Assembly: GCF_007993815.1 (NCBI RefSeq)
Contig: NZ_VJWE01000005.1
Span: forward strand, 1 to 40,754
Source of the DNA: Acidovorax delafieldii
GTDB lineage: Bacteria > Pseudomonadota > Gammaproteobacteria > Burkholderiales > Burkholderiaceae_C
Reading direction: 5' to 3'
DNA length: 40,754 nucleotides
The notes beneath the pieces are model-generated. The model was not told the DNA's origin. It ran no database searches and saw only the letters and a program-made list of their open reading frames with translations. Positions within the stretch are counted from its first letter, which is position 1, and each line of letters starts with the position of its first letter. This document shows, piece after piece, positions 15,572 to 26,585 of the stretch. Position numbers and translations under genes: made by a program.

Positions 15572-16552
15572 TTACACGCCAGCGGCGTGCGCCTGTTGGT
15601 CCGCGTGGTAGCTGGAGCGCACCATGGCGCCAACTGCCGCATGGCTGAAGCCCATCTTGTACGCCTCTTCCTCGAACATCTTGAAGGTGTCGGGGTGCAC
15701 GTAGCGGCGCACGGGCAGATGGCTGTTGCTGGGCGCCAGGTACTGGCCGATGGTCAGCATGTCGATGTTGTGCGCGCGCATGTCGCGCATGACCTGCAGG
15801 ATCTCTTCGTCCGTCTCGCCCAGGCCGACCATGATGCCGCTCTTGGTGGGCACGTTGGGGTGCAAGGCCTTGAACTTCTTGAGCAGGTTCAGGCTGAACT
15901 GGTAGTCCGAACCGGGGCGCGCTTCCTTGTACAGGCGGGGCGCGGTTTCCAGGTTGTGGTTCATGACGTCGGGCGGCGCGGCTTTCAGGATTTCGAGCGC
16001 GCGGTCATCACGGCCGCGGAAGTCGGGCACCAGGATCTCGATTTGGGTCTGGGGCGACAGCTCGCGGATGTTCTGGATGCATTCCACAAAGTGGCCGCTG
16101 CCGCCGTCGCGCAGGTCGTCGCGGTCCACGCTGGTAATCACCACGTATTTGAGCTTGAGTGCGGCAATGGTCTTGGCCAGGTTCAGCGGCTCATCCTTGT
16201 CGAGCGGGTCGGGGCGGCCATGGCCCACGTCGCAGAACGGGCAACGGCGCGTGCACTTGTCACCCATGATCATGAAGGTGGCCGTGCCTTTGCCAAAGCA
16301 TTCACCGATGTTGGGGCACGACGCTTCTTCGCACACCGTGTGCAGCTTGTGTTCGCGCAGTATTTCCTTGATTTCGTAGAAACGCGTGGTGGGGCTGCCC
16401 GCCTTCACGCGGATCCACTCGGGCTTCTTGAGCACTTCGCCCTGCTCCACCTTGATCGGAATGCGCGACAGCTTGGCCGCAGCCTTTTGCTTGGCCAGCG
16501 GGTTGTAGGCTTCGGTGGATTGCGCTTCGCGGACGACTTCAGGGGTGCTCAT
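15572..16552 (-). CDS. lipA: Lipoyl synthase
   Basis: LipA (326 aa) is a radical-SAM enzyme that inserts two sulfurs into octanoyl chains on lipoyl domains. Both iron-sulfur sites are intact: C74, C79 and C85 ([12 protein letters not shown]) for the auxiliary cluster, and C100, C104 and C107 (CTRRCPFC) for the SAM cluster. The C-terminal RSSYHAD segment supplies the conserved serine ligand. It is 15 bp from lipB, in an operon DUF493-lipB-lipA. ATG 16552 gives a plausible N-terminus. Confidence 0.97.
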   Translation of the reverse strand: MSTPEVVREAQSTEAYNPLAKQKAAAKLSRIPIKVEQGEVLKKPEWIRVKAGSPTTRFYEIKEILREHKLHTVCEEASCPNIGECFGKGTATFMIMGDKCTRRCPFCDVGHGRPDPLDKDEPLNLAKTIAALKLKYVVITSVDRDDLRDGGSGHFVECIQNIRELSPQTQIEILVPDFRGRDDRALEILKAAPPDVMNHNLETAPRLYKEARPGSDYQFSLNLLKKFKALHPNVPTKSGIMVGLGETDEEILQVMRDMRAHNIDMLTIGQYLAPSNSHLPVRRYVHPDTFKMFEEEAYKMGFSHAAVGAMVRSSYHADQQAHAAGV

Positions 16553-16567
16553 GGCTGTAGGCAGAGT

Positions 16568-17263
16568 TCAGGGCGCCAACCGGATGCTGAGCTGCTGGCC
16601 CAGCACCTGCGCGGCTTCTTCCCAGGTGGTGTGGACCCCGATTGTAGAAAGGTCCACCGTTTTCAATCCTGCGTAACCGCAAGGGTTGATGCGGCCGTAA
16701 GGCTCCAGGTCCATGTTCACGTTCAGCGCCACGCCGTGGTAGGTGCAGTGGCGGCTGACCTTGATGCCGAGCGCCGCGATCTTGCCCAGGCCTTCGAAGT
16801 CGGGCGTGGGCGCCTCGGAGTCCGTTCGTTTTTGGGGGCGTTGGGGCAGCATGGCGTGGCTGCGCGGATCATCCAGGCGCACATAAATGCCGGGTGCGCC
16901 GGCAACCCGGTGGCCCGTGACGCCGAAGTGCGCCAGCGCACGGATCACGGACTCTTCGACGCGATAAACGTATTCCTTGACGAAATAGCCTGCGCGTTGC
17001 AGGTCGATCAGCGGGTACGCGACCACCTGGCCCGGTCCGTGGAAGGTGACTTGCCCACCCCGGTTGGTGGCGATGACGGGGATCTCGCCTGGGTCAAGCA
17101 CATGATCGCTTTTGCCTGCAATGCCTTGGGTGTAAAGCGGCGGGTGCTCACAAATCCAAAGCGTATCCGGGTCAGAGGGCGTACGTGTGGTCGTGTAGTC
17201 CTGCATGGCCTGCACAGTGCTGGCGTAGTCCACACGGCCCAGCAGGCGGATGTCAATCATCAT
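16568..17263 (-). CDS. lipB: Octanoyl-ACP:protein octanoyltransferase
   Basis: LipB (231 aa; Escherichia coli 213) moves octanoate from acyl carrier protein to lipoyl domains, the step before LipA. Motifs [12 protein letters not shown] (68-79), the catalytic lysine K168 in GIKVSR and the catalytic cysteine C195 in NPCGY are present. A stretch at about 131-157 (charged, Pro-rich, including [13 protein letters not shown]) looks like an insertion relative to the short family members. Two in-frame ATGs start the gene (17263 and 17260); either could be used. DUF493 lies 22 bp upstream. Confidence 0.96.
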   Translation of the reverse strand: MMIDIRLLGRVDYASTVQAMQDYTTTRTPSDPDTLWICEHPPLYTQGIAGKSDHVLDPGEIPVIATNRGGQVTFHGPGQVVAYPLIDLQRAGYFVKEYVYRVEESVIRALAHFGVTGHRVAGAPGIYVRLDDPRSHAMLPQRPQKRTDSEAPTPDFEGLGKIAALGIKVSRHCTYHGVALNVNMDLEPYGRINPCGYAGLKTVDLSTIGVHTTWEEAAQVLGQQLSIRLAP

Positions 17264-17285
17264 GGCGCAACTTGCAGGGGGGCGG

Positions 17286-17603
17286 CTACAGCACCACTTT
17301 CACCAGCGGATGCGATGACAGCGCACGGTACAGGTCGTCCAGCTGCTCGCGGCTGGTCGCCGTGATGGTGATGGTTACTCCGAGGTAATTGCCTGCACGG
17401 CTGTCACGCAGTTCAATGGTGGCGGCGTCGAAGGTGGGGTCAAACTGGCGGGCCAGTTCGGTCACCGCGTGCACGAACCCATCCACCTTGGCGCCCATGA
17501 CCTTGATCGGGAACTTGGAGGGGTATTCGATCAGCGAGTCTTTGCGTGGATCTGTTGCCTGCGTATCGAGGCCGTTGGCGGGCGGCGGATTGGAGGATGT
17601 CAT
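17286..17603 (-). CDS. ybeD: DUF493 (YbeD-type) protein
   Basis: A 105-aa small protein of the DUF493/YbeD family with a ferredoxin-like fold; such proteins are conserved next to lipB in proteobacteria, but the exact function is not established. The segments [11 protein letters not shown] and [23 protein letters not shown] are typical. The start at 17603 gives [11 protein letters not shown]; a longer form from 17669 would run through a degenerate interspersed repeat and is less likely. First gene of the lipoate operon. Confidence 0.9.
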   Translation of the reverse strand: MTSSNPPPANGLDTQATDPRKDSLIEYPSKFPIKVMGAKVDGFVHAVTELARQFDPTFDAATIELRDSRAGNYLGVTITITATSREQLDDLYRALSSHPLVKVVL

Positions 17604-17625
17604 GGTGGATCGCGGTGGTAGGGAT

Positions 17626-17672
17626 GCTGCAGTTTCAATAGCTAGGCATGCACTGTCATTGTGCGCCACGGG
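17626..17672. repeat. Interspersed repeat, degenerate copy
   Basis: GCTGCAGTTTCAATAGCT followed by AGGCATG...TGCGCC matches the left half and scattered right-half positions of the family, with a 3-bp deletion. It lies 22 bp before the DUF493 start, on its 5' side. Confidence 0.35.
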
Positions 17673-17811
17673 CTGATGAGGGTGTCTGAATTGTGTGTTT
17701 GGCGTGCGCCAGATCGGTGCATTGCGCGAGGTTTTTGGAGCGCAAAAGCCGTTGGCGCATCACCACAACAGAGCAGGCGCACACGAAGCCCACAGGCACG
17801 TTTGCGGGTTT

Positions 17812-17842
17812 TTGTCTGGTGCCATGGGTTTTTACTTATAAT
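17812..17842 (+). promoter_or_regulatory. Probable ATP synthase operon promoter
   Basis: A consensus -10, TATAAT (17837-17842), lies 48 bp before atpI. The best -35 is TTGTCT (17812-17817) with a long 19-bp spacer, so the -10 is the stronger evidence. Confidence 0.55.
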
Positions 17843-17890
17843 TAGAGGCTTTGTAAAAGTTGCGGTCTGTAACGCGGGCGTCATTCATCA

Positions 17891-18364
17891 ATGAAAACAA
17901 TCCCGCCAGAGACTGAAACTGAGGCTGAAGAATCTGACTTCAAGCCCCTGACGGCCCAAGAGGCGCAGCAGTGGCGCAGTCGCCATCCGCCCCTCTCGGT
18001 GTGGAAGGTGGTGGCAGGTCAGGCGCTGGTCGGAATGCTGGTGGCCCTGGTGGCCTGGGTTCTGACGGGCAGGGCGGTGGTGGGTTGGTCTGCAGCCTAC
18101 GGTGCCCTGGCAGTGGTGGCTCCGGCTGCACTGTTTGCCCGCGGTGTGTTGCGCCACAAGGCGTCATCCAATCCGCGGGCTGCCATGGTGGGGTTCTTTG
18201 GGTGGGAAATCGCCAAGATCATGTTGACGGTGGCGCTGCTGGCGGCGGCACCTCGGCTGGTGCCGGGCTTGAGCTGGATTGCCTTGCTGATTGGCATGGT
18301 GGTCGCAATGAAAACGTACTGGGTGGCACTGTTGGTGCGGCCTGGTGTCCGAAAAACCGATTGA
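17891..18364 (+). CDS. atpI: ATP synthase subunit I
   Basis: AtpI (157 aa) is a small membrane protein with about four hydrophobic segments (residues 50-70, 75-95, 115-130, 135-155) after a charged N-terminus. It heads most proteobacterial atp operons and is thought to help assemble the c-ring, though it is not part of the finished enzyme. The sequence is poorly conserved, so the call rests on topology and position. It precedes atpB by 19 bp. Confidence 0.9.
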   Translation: MKTIPPETETEAEESDFKPLTAQEAQQWRSRHPPLSVWKVVAGQALVGMLVALVAWVLTGRAVVGWSAAYGALAVVAPAALFARGVLRHKASSNPRAAMVGFFGWEIAKIMLTVALLAAAPRLVPGLSWIALLIGMVVAMKTYWVALLVRPGVRKTD

Positions 18365-18383
18365 TAGAGAGAAGAGTTGTCCG

Positions 18384-19262
18384 ATGGCCGCAGAAGCGCA
18401 CGCTCCGACTGCAAGTGAATACATCGTTCACCACCTGCAGCATCTTCAAAACGTCAACCAGACCAAGATCGTTGATTTCACTGTCATCAACTATGACTCG
18501 ATCATCGTCGGTTTGGTTCTGGGGGCTCTCACCCTTTTGATTCTGTGGTCAGCTGCCCGTAAGGCAACCTCTGGTGTGCCTGGACGCTTCCAGGCAGCGG
18601 TCGAGATGCTGGTCGAGATGGTGGACAACCAGGCCAAGGCGAACATTCACAACGCTGAAAGCCGCAAGTTCATTGCGCCCCTGGGTCTGACGGTGTTCGT
18701 CTGGATCTTCTTGATGAACTTCATGGACATGCTGCCTGTGGACCTGCTGCCCGCCATCTGGGCGCAAATCTATGGCGCCGCCGGCCACGATCCTCACCAT
18801 GCTTATCTGCGTGTCGTGCCCACGGCTGACCTGTCTACCACGCTGGGCCTCGCTTTTGCCATCCTGATCCTGCGCTTCTGGTACAGCGTCAAGATCAAGG
18901 GTGCTGGCGGCTGGGCACACGAACTGGTGTCGGCCCCTTTCGGCACCAGCAAGAATCCTATCTTCGCCCTGATCCTGGGCGTGGTGAATCTGCTCATGCA
19001 GATCATTGAATATGTCGCCAACACCGTGTCCCACGGCATGCGGTTGTTTGGCAACATGTACGCTGGCGAGCTGGTGTTCATGCTCATCGCCCTCATGGGT
19101 GGTGCTGCGGCCCTGTCGCTGTCGGGTGTGCTGCTGCCTGTGGGCCACGTCATCGCTGGCACCATCTGGACGCTGTTCCACATTTTGGTGATCTCGCTGC
19201 AAGCGTTCATTTTCATGATGCTGGCGCTGATCTACCTCGGTCAGGCGCACAACGCGCACTAA
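18384..19262 (+). CDS. atpB: ATP synthase subunit a (Fo)
   Basis: Subunit a (292 aa) forms the proton half-channels against the c-ring. The essential arginine is R220 in HGMRLFGNMYAGE (equivalent to Arg210 of Escherichia coli). Several transmembrane segments are clear, for example 41-56, 101-116 and 150-165. ATG 18384 gives MAAEAHAPTASEYI; a 13-codon longer frame overlaps atpI and is unlikely. atpE follows after 54 bp, the usual position. Confidence 0.97.
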   Translation: MAAEAHAPTASEYIVHHLQHLQNVNQTKIVDFTVINYDSIIVGLVLGALTLLILWSAARKATSGVPGRFQAAVEMLVEMVDNQAKANIHNAESRKFIAPLGLTVFVWIFLMNFMDMLPVDLLPAIWAQIYGAAGHDPHHAYLRVVPTADLSTTLGLAFAILILRFWYSVKIKGAGGWAHELVSAPFGTSKNPIFALILGVVNLLMQIIEYVANTVSHGMRLFGNMYAGELVFMLIALMGGAAALSLSGVLLPVGHVIAGTIWTLFHILVISLQAFIFMMLALIYLGQAHNAH

Positions 19263-19586
<324 letters not shown>

Positions 19587-19620
19587 TTCCCGTTCAACGC
19601 CACTTTAGAAAGGTGTTGCC

Positions 19621-20091
19621 GTGAGTATCAATGCGACCCTGTTCGTTCAGGCCATCGTCTTCCTGATCCTCGTGTGGTTCACGATGAAATTCGTGTGGCC
19701 CCCGATCGCGAAGGCGCTGGATGAGCGAGCCCAGAAAATCGCCGATGGCCTCGCAGCTGCCGACCGTGCCAAATCCGAACTGACCGCTGCCAACCAGCGC
19801 GTCGAGAAGGAGCTGTCACAGGCGCGCAACGAGACGGCCTCGCGTCTTGCGGACGCCGACCGTCGTGCCCAGGCCATCATCGAAGAAGCCAAGGCCCGCG
19901 CCACAGAGGAAGGCAACAAGATTGTTGCTGCTGCCCGCGCTGAAGCCGAGCAGCAGACGGTCCAAGCCCGCGAAGCCCTGCGTGAGCAGGTGGCAGCGTT
20001 GGCCGTCAAGGGTGCCGAGCAGATTCTCCGCAAGGAAGTCAATGCTGGCGTCCATGCCGACCTGCTCAACCGCCTGAAGACCGAGCTGTAA
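19621..20091 (+). CDS. atpF: ATP synthase subunit b (Fo)
   Basis: Subunit b (156 aa) is the peripheral stalk: one N-terminal membrane helix (about 7-25) and a long charged helix that dimerises and holds F1. The Ala/Glu/Arg-rich sequence from about 35 to the end is coiled-coil-like. It starts with GTG at 19621 after AGAAAGG; the encoded [17 protein letters not shown] matches the family. atpH follows after 10 bp. Confidence 0.96.
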   Translation: MSINATLFVQAIVFLILVWFTMKFVWPPIAKALDERAQKIADGLAAADRAKSELTAANQRVEKELSQARNETASRLADADRRAQAIIEEAKARATEEGNKIVAAARAEAEQQTVQAREALREQVAALAVKGAEQILRKEVNAGVHADLLNRLKTEL

Positions 20092-20101
20092 GGGGACACA
20101 C

Positions 20102-20644
20102 ATGGCTGAACTCGCCACCATTGCCCGCCCTTACGCCGATGCCTTGTTCAAGGCTGCCACTGCGGGCGCGGGCGTCGATCTGGGCAGCACCGCTGCCTGG
20201 ATGGACGAACTGGCGGCGATTGCCGCCAACCCCCAGCTGCGTCAGTTGGCGGACAACCCCAAGGTGACGGCAGACCAGGTGTTCGCTGTATTCACCGGGG
20301 TCGCCCGCTCGGCCCTGCCGGATATGGCCAAAAATTTCCTGCGCACAGTCATCGACAACGGACGCATTGATGCGCTCCCGGAAGTGGCTGCGCAGTTTCG
20401 TGCCCTCGTGAATCGTCGCAACGGATCTTCGGATGCCGTGGTGTATAGCGCATTTCCGATGGACAGTGCTGCACTGTCTGAGGTCAGCGCGGCGCTGGAA
20501 AAGCGCTTCGGCCGCAAGCTCAACCTCGCTGTGAAGCTGGATGAGTCCCTGATCGGTGGTATTCGCGTAGTGGTGGGTGACGAGGTGCTGGACACTTCGG
20601 TCAAGGCCCGTCTTGAACAAATGAAAGCGGCCCTCATCGCGTAA
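20102..20644 (+). CDS. atpH: ATP synthase subunit delta (F1)
   Basis: Subunit delta (180 aa) caps F1 and binds subunit b. The N-terminal [11 protein letters not shown] and the C-terminal [24 protein letters not shown] (split over residues 151-174) are characteristic. AAGGGGACACAC lies before ATG 20102. It is 42 bp upstream of atpA. Confidence 0.96.
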   Translation: MAELATIARPYADALFKAATAGAGVDLGSTAAWMDELAAIAANPQLRQLADNPKVTADQVFAVFTGVARSALPDMAKNFLRTVIDNGRIDALPEVAAQFRALVNRRNGSSDAVVYSAFPMDSAALSEVSAALEKRFGRKLNLAVKLDESLIGGIRVVVGDEVLDTSVKARLEQMKAALIA

Positions 20645-20686
20645 TGCGCGGCGAGGACAGCGAACCAAAGAAAGAAGGAAAGAGTC

Positions 20687-22240
20687 ATGCAACTCAATCC
20701 CGCAGAAATTTCTGAACTCATCAAGAGCCGCATCGAAGGTCTGGCCGCCAGCAGCGATATCCGCAACCAGGGTACCGTGGTGTCCGTGTCCGACGGTATC
20801 GTGCGCGTTCATGGCCTGTCGGACGTGATGCAGGGCGAAATGCTCGAGTTCCCCGCGACCAAGGACGGCCAACCCTCCTACGGTCTGGCGCTGAACCTTG
20901 AGCGCGACTCCGTCGGCGCCGTGATTCTGGGTGAGTACGAGCATATCTCCGAAGGCGACACCGTGAAGTGCACGGGCCGTATTCTGGAAGTGCCCGTCGG
21001 CCCTGAACTGATCGGCCGCGTGGTGAATGCCCTGGGCCAGCCGATCGACGGCAAGGGTCCCATCAACGCCAAGCTCACTGACGTGATCGAAAAGGTCGCT
21101 CCTGGTGTGATCGCCCGTAAATCTGTGGACCAGCCTCTGCAGACCGGCCTGAAGTCCATCGACTCGATGGTGCCCGTGGGCCGTGGCCAGCGCGAGCTGA
21201 TCATTGGTGACCGCCAGACCGGCAAGACGGCCGTCGCCATCGACGCCATCATTGCCCAGAAGGGTCAGGGCGTTACTTGTATCTACGTCGCTATTGGTCA
21301 GAAGGCTTCTTCGATCAAGAACGTGGTGCGCGCTCTGGAACAAGCCGGCGCCATGGAGTACACGATTGTGGTGGCCGCATCGGCTTCCGAATCGGCTGCC
21401 ATGCAGTACGTGTCGGCCTACTCGGGCTGCACGATGGGCGAATACTTCCGCGACCGTGGCGAAGACGCCCTGATCGTGTATGACGACCTGTCCAAACAAG
21501 CCGTGGCTTACCGCCAAGTGTCGCTGCTGCTGCGCCGCCCACCAGGCCGTGAAGCCTATCCTGGCGACGTGTTCTATCTCCACAGCCGTCTGCTCGAACG
21601 TGCAGCCCGCGTGAACGCCGATTACGTCGAAGCCTTCACCAAGGGTGAAGTCAAGGGCAAGACGGGTTCGCTGACGGCTCTGCCGATCATCGAAACGCAA
21701 GCTGGCGACGTGTCCGCTTTTGTGCCTACCAACGTGATCTCGATCACGGACGGCCAGATCTTCCTGGAGACCAGCCTGTTCAACGCCGGTATCCGCCCCG
21801 CCATCAACGCCGGTATCTCGGTGTCGCGCGTCGGTGGTGCTGCCCAGACGAAGCTGGTGAAGAACCTGTCCGGTGGTATCCGTACCGACCTGGCCCAGTA
21901 CCGTGAACTGGCTGCGTTCGCGCAGTTCGCTTCCGATCTGGACGAAGCCACCCGCAAGCAGCTGGACCGCGGTGCCCGCGTGACCGAACTGCTCAAGCAG
22001 GCGCAGTACAGCCCGCTGTCCATCTCGCTGATGGCTTCCACGCTGTTCGCTGTGAACAAGGGCTTCATGGACGACATCGACGTCAAGAAGGTGCTCGACT
22101 TCGAACACGGCCTGCACCAGTTCCTGAAGACCAGCCACGCCGCTTTGCTGGCCAAGCTGGAGCAGGCCAAGGCCATGGACAAGGACGCAGAAGCCGAATT
22201 GACCGCAGCGATCGCCGCGTTCAAGAAGTCGTTCGCTTAA
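20687..22240 (+). CDS. atpA: ATP synthase subunit alpha (F1)
   Basis: Subunit alpha (517 aa) is the non-catalytic nucleotide-binding subunit of F1. The P-loop GDRQTGKT is at 174-181, and the arginine-finger region follows near [11 protein letters not shown]. The length and start [13 protein letters not shown] are standard. AAGGAAAGAG lies upstream. It lies between atpH and atpG, in the normal order. Confidence 0.98.
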   Translation: MQLNPAEISELIKSRIEGLAASSDIRNQGTVVSVSDGIVRVHGLSDVMQGEMLEFPATKDGQPSYGLALNLERDSVGAVILGEYEHISEGDTVKCTGRILEVPVGPELIGRVVNALGQPIDGKGPINAKLTDVIEKVAPGVIARKSVDQPLQTGLKSIDSMVPVGRGQRELIIGDRQTGKTAVAIDAIIAQKGQGVTCIYVAIGQKASSIKNVVRALEQAGAMEYTIVVAASASESAAMQYVSAYSGCTMGEYFRDRGEDALIVYDDLSKQAVAYRQVSLLLRRPPGREAYPGDVFYLHSRLLERAARVNADYVEAFTKGEVKGKTGSLTALPIIETQAGDVSAFVPTNVISITDGQIFLETSLFNAGIRPAINAGISVSRVGGAAQTKLVKNLSGGIRTDLAQYRELAAFAQFASDLDEATRKQLDRGARVTELLKQAQYSPLSISLMASTLFAVNKGFMDDIDVKKVLDFEHGLHQFLKTSHAALLAKLEQAKAMDKDAEAELTAAIAAFKKSFA

Positions 22241-22258
22241 ACCGGACGAGGAGCCATC

Positions 22259-23125
22259 ATGGCAGCAGGCAAGGAAATACGCGGCAAGATCAAATCGGTG
22301 GAAAACACCAAGAAGATCACCAAAGCCATGGAAATGGTGGCCGCATCCAAAATGCGCAAGGCGCAGGACCGGATGCGGGCTGCCCGCCCATACAGCGAGA
22401 AGATCCGCAACATTGCAGCCAACCTCGGCAAGGCCAACCCAGAGTACGTGCATCCGTTCATGAAAGTGAACGATGCCAAGACCGCTGGCGTCATCGTCAT
22501 CACCACAGACAAGGGTCTGTGTGGCGGCATGAACACGAACGTGTTGCGTGCCGTGACGACCAAGCTGCGTGAACTGCAAGGTGCTGGCGTCTCGACCGAA
22601 GCCGTGGCGATTGGCAACAAGGGCCTGGGTTTCCTGAACCGTGTGGGCGCCAAGGTGGTTTCGCACGTGACGGGTCTGGGCGACACCCCCCACCTGGACA
22701 AGCTGATTGGCCCGGTGAAGGTGCTGCTCGATGCATACGCAGAAGGCAAGATCAACGCGGTGTACCTAAGCTACACCAAGTTCATCAACACCATGAAGCA
22801 GGAATCGGTGGTGGAGCAGTTGCTCCCCCTGTCCTCCGAGCAGATGCAGGCTGAGAAGACGGAACACGGCTGGGACTATATCTATGAGCCCGATGCGCAA
22901 AGCGTCATCGACGAGCTGCTGGTCCGTTATGTCGAGTCCCTGATCTACCAGGCGGTTGCGGAAAACATGGCGTCCGAGCAGTCGGCGCGCATGGTGGCCA
23001 TGAAGGCTGCCACCGACAACGCCGGCAGCGTCATTGGCGAGTTGAAGCTGGTCTACAACAAGACGCGCCAGGCAGCGATCACGAAAGAACTTTCGGAAAT
23101 CGTGGCTGGCGCCGCTGCTGTGTAA
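22259..23125 (+). CDS. atpG: ATP synthase subunit gamma (F1)
   Basis: Subunit gamma (288 aa) is the rotating shaft of F1. The N-terminal helix [20 protein letters not shown], the segment [11 protein letters not shown] and the C-terminal helix ending with [20 protein letters not shown] are typical. GAGGAGCC precedes ATG 22259. atpD follows after 33 bp. Confidence 0.98.
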   Translation: MAAGKEIRGKIKSVENTKKITKAMEMVAASKMRKAQDRMRAARPYSEKIRNIAANLGKANPEYVHPFMKVNDAKTAGVIVITTDKGLCGGMNTNVLRAVTTKLRELQGAGVSTEAVAIGNKGLGFLNRVGAKVVSHVTGLGDTPHLDKLIGPVKVLLDAYAEGKINAVYLSYTKFINTMKQESVVEQLLPLSSEQMQAEKTEHGWDYIYEPDAQSVIDELLVRYVESLIYQAVAENMASEQSARMVAMKAATDNAGSVIGELKLVYNKTRQAAITKELSEIVAGAAAV

Positions 23126-24565
<1,440 letters not shown>

Positions 24566-24640
24566 TGAGCCGTCGGCCGGGCAGCCCATGGCAGCGCGGC
24601 CTTCAGCAATCAAGCAACCCACCTTTTCCTAGGAGCAATG

Positions 24641-25057
24641 ATGAACACCATCCACGTTGATGTGGTCAGTGCCGAAGAGTCCATCTTCTCCGGTGAAGCG
24701 CGTTTTGTCGCTCTGCCCGGCGAAGCTGGCGAACTGGGCATCTACCCCCGCCACACCCCGCTGATCACCCGCATCAAGCCGGGCTCGGTGCGCATCGAAA
24801 TGGCTGACGGTGGCGAAGAGTTCGTTTTCGTGGCCGGTGGCATTCTGGAAGTGCAACCCAACTGCGTGACCGTGCTGTCCGACACCGCCATCCGTGGCAA
24901 GGACCTGGACGACGAGAAGGCCAACGCAGCCAAGTCTGCAGCCGAAGAAGCGCTCAAGAACGCCAAGAGCGACATCGATCTGGCCAAGGCCCAGTCCGAG
25001 CTGGCTGTTATGGCAGCCCAGATTGCGGCACTGCGCAAGTTCCGCCAGAAGAAGTAA
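24641..25057 (+). CDS. atpC: ATP synthase subunit epsilon (F1)
   Basis: Subunit epsilon (138 aa) is part of the rotor and inhibits ATP hydrolysis. The beta-sandwich segment [22 protein letters not shown] is split over about residues 25-46, and the two C-terminal helices follow from about 88. Two adjacent ATGs exist, 24638 and 24641; the AGGAG at 24631-24635 is 2 nt and 5 nt away respectively, so the second was chosen. It ends the operon before a strong terminator. Confidence 0.96.
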   Translation: MNTIHVDVVSAEESIFSGEARFVALPGEAGELGIYPRHTPLITRIKPGSVRIEMADGGEEFVFVAGGILEVQPNCVTVLSDTAIRGKDLDDEKANAAKSAAEEALKNAKSDIDLAKAQSELAVMAAQIAALRKFRQKK

Positions 25058-25082
25058 GCTTTTGCGAGCACCCGTGTGCGGC

Positions 25083-25110
25083 AAAAAACCCGGCAATGCC
25101 GGGTTTTTTT
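25083..25110 (+). terminator. Intrinsic terminator of the atp operon
   Basis: AAAAAACCCGGC (25083-25094), AAT loop, GCCGGGTTTTTTT (25098-25110): a perfect stem with seven Ts, 25 bp after the atpC stop. Confidence 0.93.
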
Positions 25111-25260
25111 ATTTCTGTGCCGTGTGGATGGCCTCCAGCATTGGCCTTGCCATGATGCATACACTCCACCCCAGCCGTGGATTGCCATGAGTTCCGTTTG
25201 ATGTGGATGGTCGGTGACTCTTAGCGCTGCTCCGAAGCGAAACGGTTGCCCGCCACACAA

Positions 25261-25296
25261 AAAAGGCCGGGGCCCCTCACAGGGCCCCGGCCTTTT
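25261..25296 (-). terminator. Terminator for the twin small-protein genes
   Basis: AAAAGGCCGGGGCCC (25261-25275), CTCACA loop, GGGCCCCGGCCTTTT (25282-25296) is a perfect 15-bp stem. On the minus strand it is followed by six Ts and lies 53 bp after the stop at 25350. Confidence 0.9.
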
Positions 25297-25349
25297 GCAT
25301 TGGCACTTTTCACAAAGCCCTCATGCAGTCCGCATGGGGCCTCTGGCAA

Positions 25350-25646
25350 TTACATCGCGTTGCCGATTTCGCCCGAAGAGATCTGGCCGGTGCGCAGGGC
25401 TTCAGCAGCCTGGGCACGCACGGCAGCGCGGTCAGCGGTGGACTTGTAGGTCACCACACGCGAACCAGCGGGTTCGACGGAGCGGGTCTGGGCCACGGTA
25501 GCGGCTTCGGCGGCCACTTCAGCACGGGTGCGGTTGGTTTCGAACTTGGTGGCGAACTGCGAAGCATCGGCTTCATCAGCGTGGGCACCAAAAGCGGCAA
25601 AAGCGGCGACAGCAGCAACGGACAGGAAACGGACAGACTTGTTCAT
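25350..25646 (-). CDS. Small exported protein, twin copy B (DUF4148-like)
   Basis: A 98-aa precursor with signal peptide MNKSVRFLSVAAVAAFAAFGAHA (cut near residue 23). The mature part is Ala-rich and charged and resembles the DUF4148-type periplasmic proteins common in Burkholderiales (motifs TRAEVAAEA and VRAQAAEALRTGQISSGE). Function is unknown. It is about 90% identical to the 95-aa protein encoded just upstream (9 differences over 95 residues), so it arose by tandem duplication. The gene starts at 25646 after CGGAG; a longer frame from 25703 is not supported. Confidence 0.85.
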   Translation of the reverse strand: MNKSVRFLSVAAVAAFAAFGAHADEADASQFATKFETNRTRAEVAAEAATVAQTRSVEPAGSRVVTYKSTADRAAVRAQAAEALRTGQISSGEIGNAM

Positions 25647-25702
25647 GGTGAAACTCCGAAAAATTCTAAAAAGAGGACTTGGGTACTGAGAGATACGGCG
25701 CA

Positions 25703-25732
25703 ACCAGGGCGGCAGATTCAGCCGCCCCTGGT
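25703..25732 (-). other. Hairpin between the twin genes
   Basis: ACCAGGGCGGC (25703-25713) pairs with GCCGCCCCTGGT (25721-25732) with one bulge. It has no T-run. It lies 3 bp after the stop of the upstream twin and could stabilise the upstream mRNA or lower expression of the downstream copy. Confidence 0.55.
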
Positions 25733-25735
25733 GAA

Positions 25736-26023
25736 TCAGCCGCGCTCACCCGAAGAAATCTGGCCAGTGCGCACTGCTTCAGCAGCCTGGGCACGCACGG
25801 CAGCGCGGTCAGCCGTGGACTTGTAGGTCACCACACGCGAACCAGCGGGTTCGATCGAGCGGGTCTGGGCCACGGTAGCAGCTTCGGCAGCCACTTCAGC
25901 GCGGGTGCGGTTGGTTTCAAACTTGGTGGCGAACTGCGAAGCATCGGCTTCGTCAGCCTGGGCGCCAAAAGAAGCGAAAGCGGCGACAGCGGCGATAGAC
26001 AGGAAACGTGCGGTGTTGTTCAT
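25736..26023 (-). CDS. Small exported protein, twin copy A (DUF4148-like)
   Basis: A 95-aa precursor with signal peptide MNNTARFLSIAAVAAFASFGAQA and a mature part almost identical to the twin encoded downstream; residues 23-56 are the same in both. No cysteine, no enzyme motif. The family is abundant in Burkholderiales, and its role is not established. AAGGA precedes the ATG. It is first in the two-gene unit, and its promoter should lie within 26024-26200. Confidence 0.85.
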   Translation of the reverse strand: MNNTARFLSIAAVAAFASFGAQADEADASQFATKFETNRTRAEVAAEAATVAQTRSIEPAGSRVVTYKSTADRAAVRAQAAEAVRTGQISSGERG

Positions 26024-26197
26024 GATGAAAAATCCTTGAAGTTAAAGAAGCGGCTCAAAAAACCGGAACAAAGCGCCAAAAACAAAGAAAGCTGCCTGGG
26101 ACCGGGTTCGGTGAGTCGCCTTGCGGGTTCGGCTCATCGATGGGATGAACTGTACGCCGGTGGGGTGCAGAGAAAAACCACCGGGTCGCGAACTAAC

Positions 26198-26217
26198 TGT
26201 TCCAGTATTGGAAACAA
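26198..26217. promoter_or_regulatory. LysR-type palindrome without an adjacent regulator gene
   Basis: CTGTTCCA (26198-26204 region), GTAT, TGGAAACA gives TTCCA-GTAT-TGGAA (26200-26213) inside ACTGTTCCAGTATTGGAAAC. The symmetric TGTTCCA-N4-TGGAACA form is typical of operators of CrgA/pirin-type LysR regulators in betaproteobacteria; no LysR gene is in the window. Confidence 0.4.
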
Positions 26218-26323
26218 TGAAGGTGGGATGAGGACAAGTCCGTTGGCTTAGGGCACTGGTTCGGCCGGAGATAGTTACCTGCTGATGGATAACCCGGGTA
26301 CATATTCAGGACGGTGGCAGAGT

Positions 26324-26355
26324 GCAGAGCTGCAGAGCTGCAGAGCTGTAGAGCC
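26324..26355. repeat. 8-bp tandem repeat, four units
   Basis: GCAGAGCT is repeated three times exactly (26324-26347) and a fourth unit reads GTAGAGCC (26348-26355). Such a microsatellite can vary in copy number, but it is not inside a recognisable gene here. Confidence 0.8.
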
Positions 26356-26585
26356 GAAGGCGTGTGACGGGCGCACCTGCGCAGAGTCAGCGGGTTAGCT
26401 CCGCAATGTGGCCTGCAGGGGCTGGATGTGGGGTGTTCAATTCAATGCCCATGGAAAGCAGTTTGCGGCTGAACTGCACGTGCCGTCAGGCTGAGCGGCA
26501 GTCCACCCATACACACAATGGCCGCCCTCTGGGCGCTCTGATGCGTGTCGCGTTGTAGATGCTCGGGATGGCCGCCAGCCGGTAT

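Larger units (their letters stand above)
26024..26585. other. 562-bp gene-poor stretch
   Basis: No convincing gene. It holds the 5' region of the twin genes, a LysR-type palindrome at 26198-26217, and a short 8-bp tandem repeat at 26324-26355. A 64-codon ORF at 26364-26558 lacks a ribosome-binding site and protein-like composition. The base composition is less even than in the neighbours, consistent with decayed coding sequence. Confidence 0.5.

Noticed and set aside
15587..17365. 592-codon plus-strand frame over lipA, lipB and DUF493
   Set aside because: Antisense to three genes with clear active-site motifs; the product has no recognisable domain.
20066..22693. 875-codon open frame antisense to atpH, atpA and atpG
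   Set aside because: It is a mirror of strongly biased codon use in the highly expressed atp genes; the translation is His/Val/Leu-rich and unlike any protein, with no ribosome-binding site.
26324..26355. CRISPR-like repeats
   Set aside because: The units are 8 bp with no spacers; no other regularly spaced repeat or cas gene was seen in the window.
26364..26558. 64-codon plus-strand ORF in the gene-poor stretch
   Set aside because: No ribosome-binding site; composition unlike neighbouring genes; ends in sequence with no conservation signal I can see.
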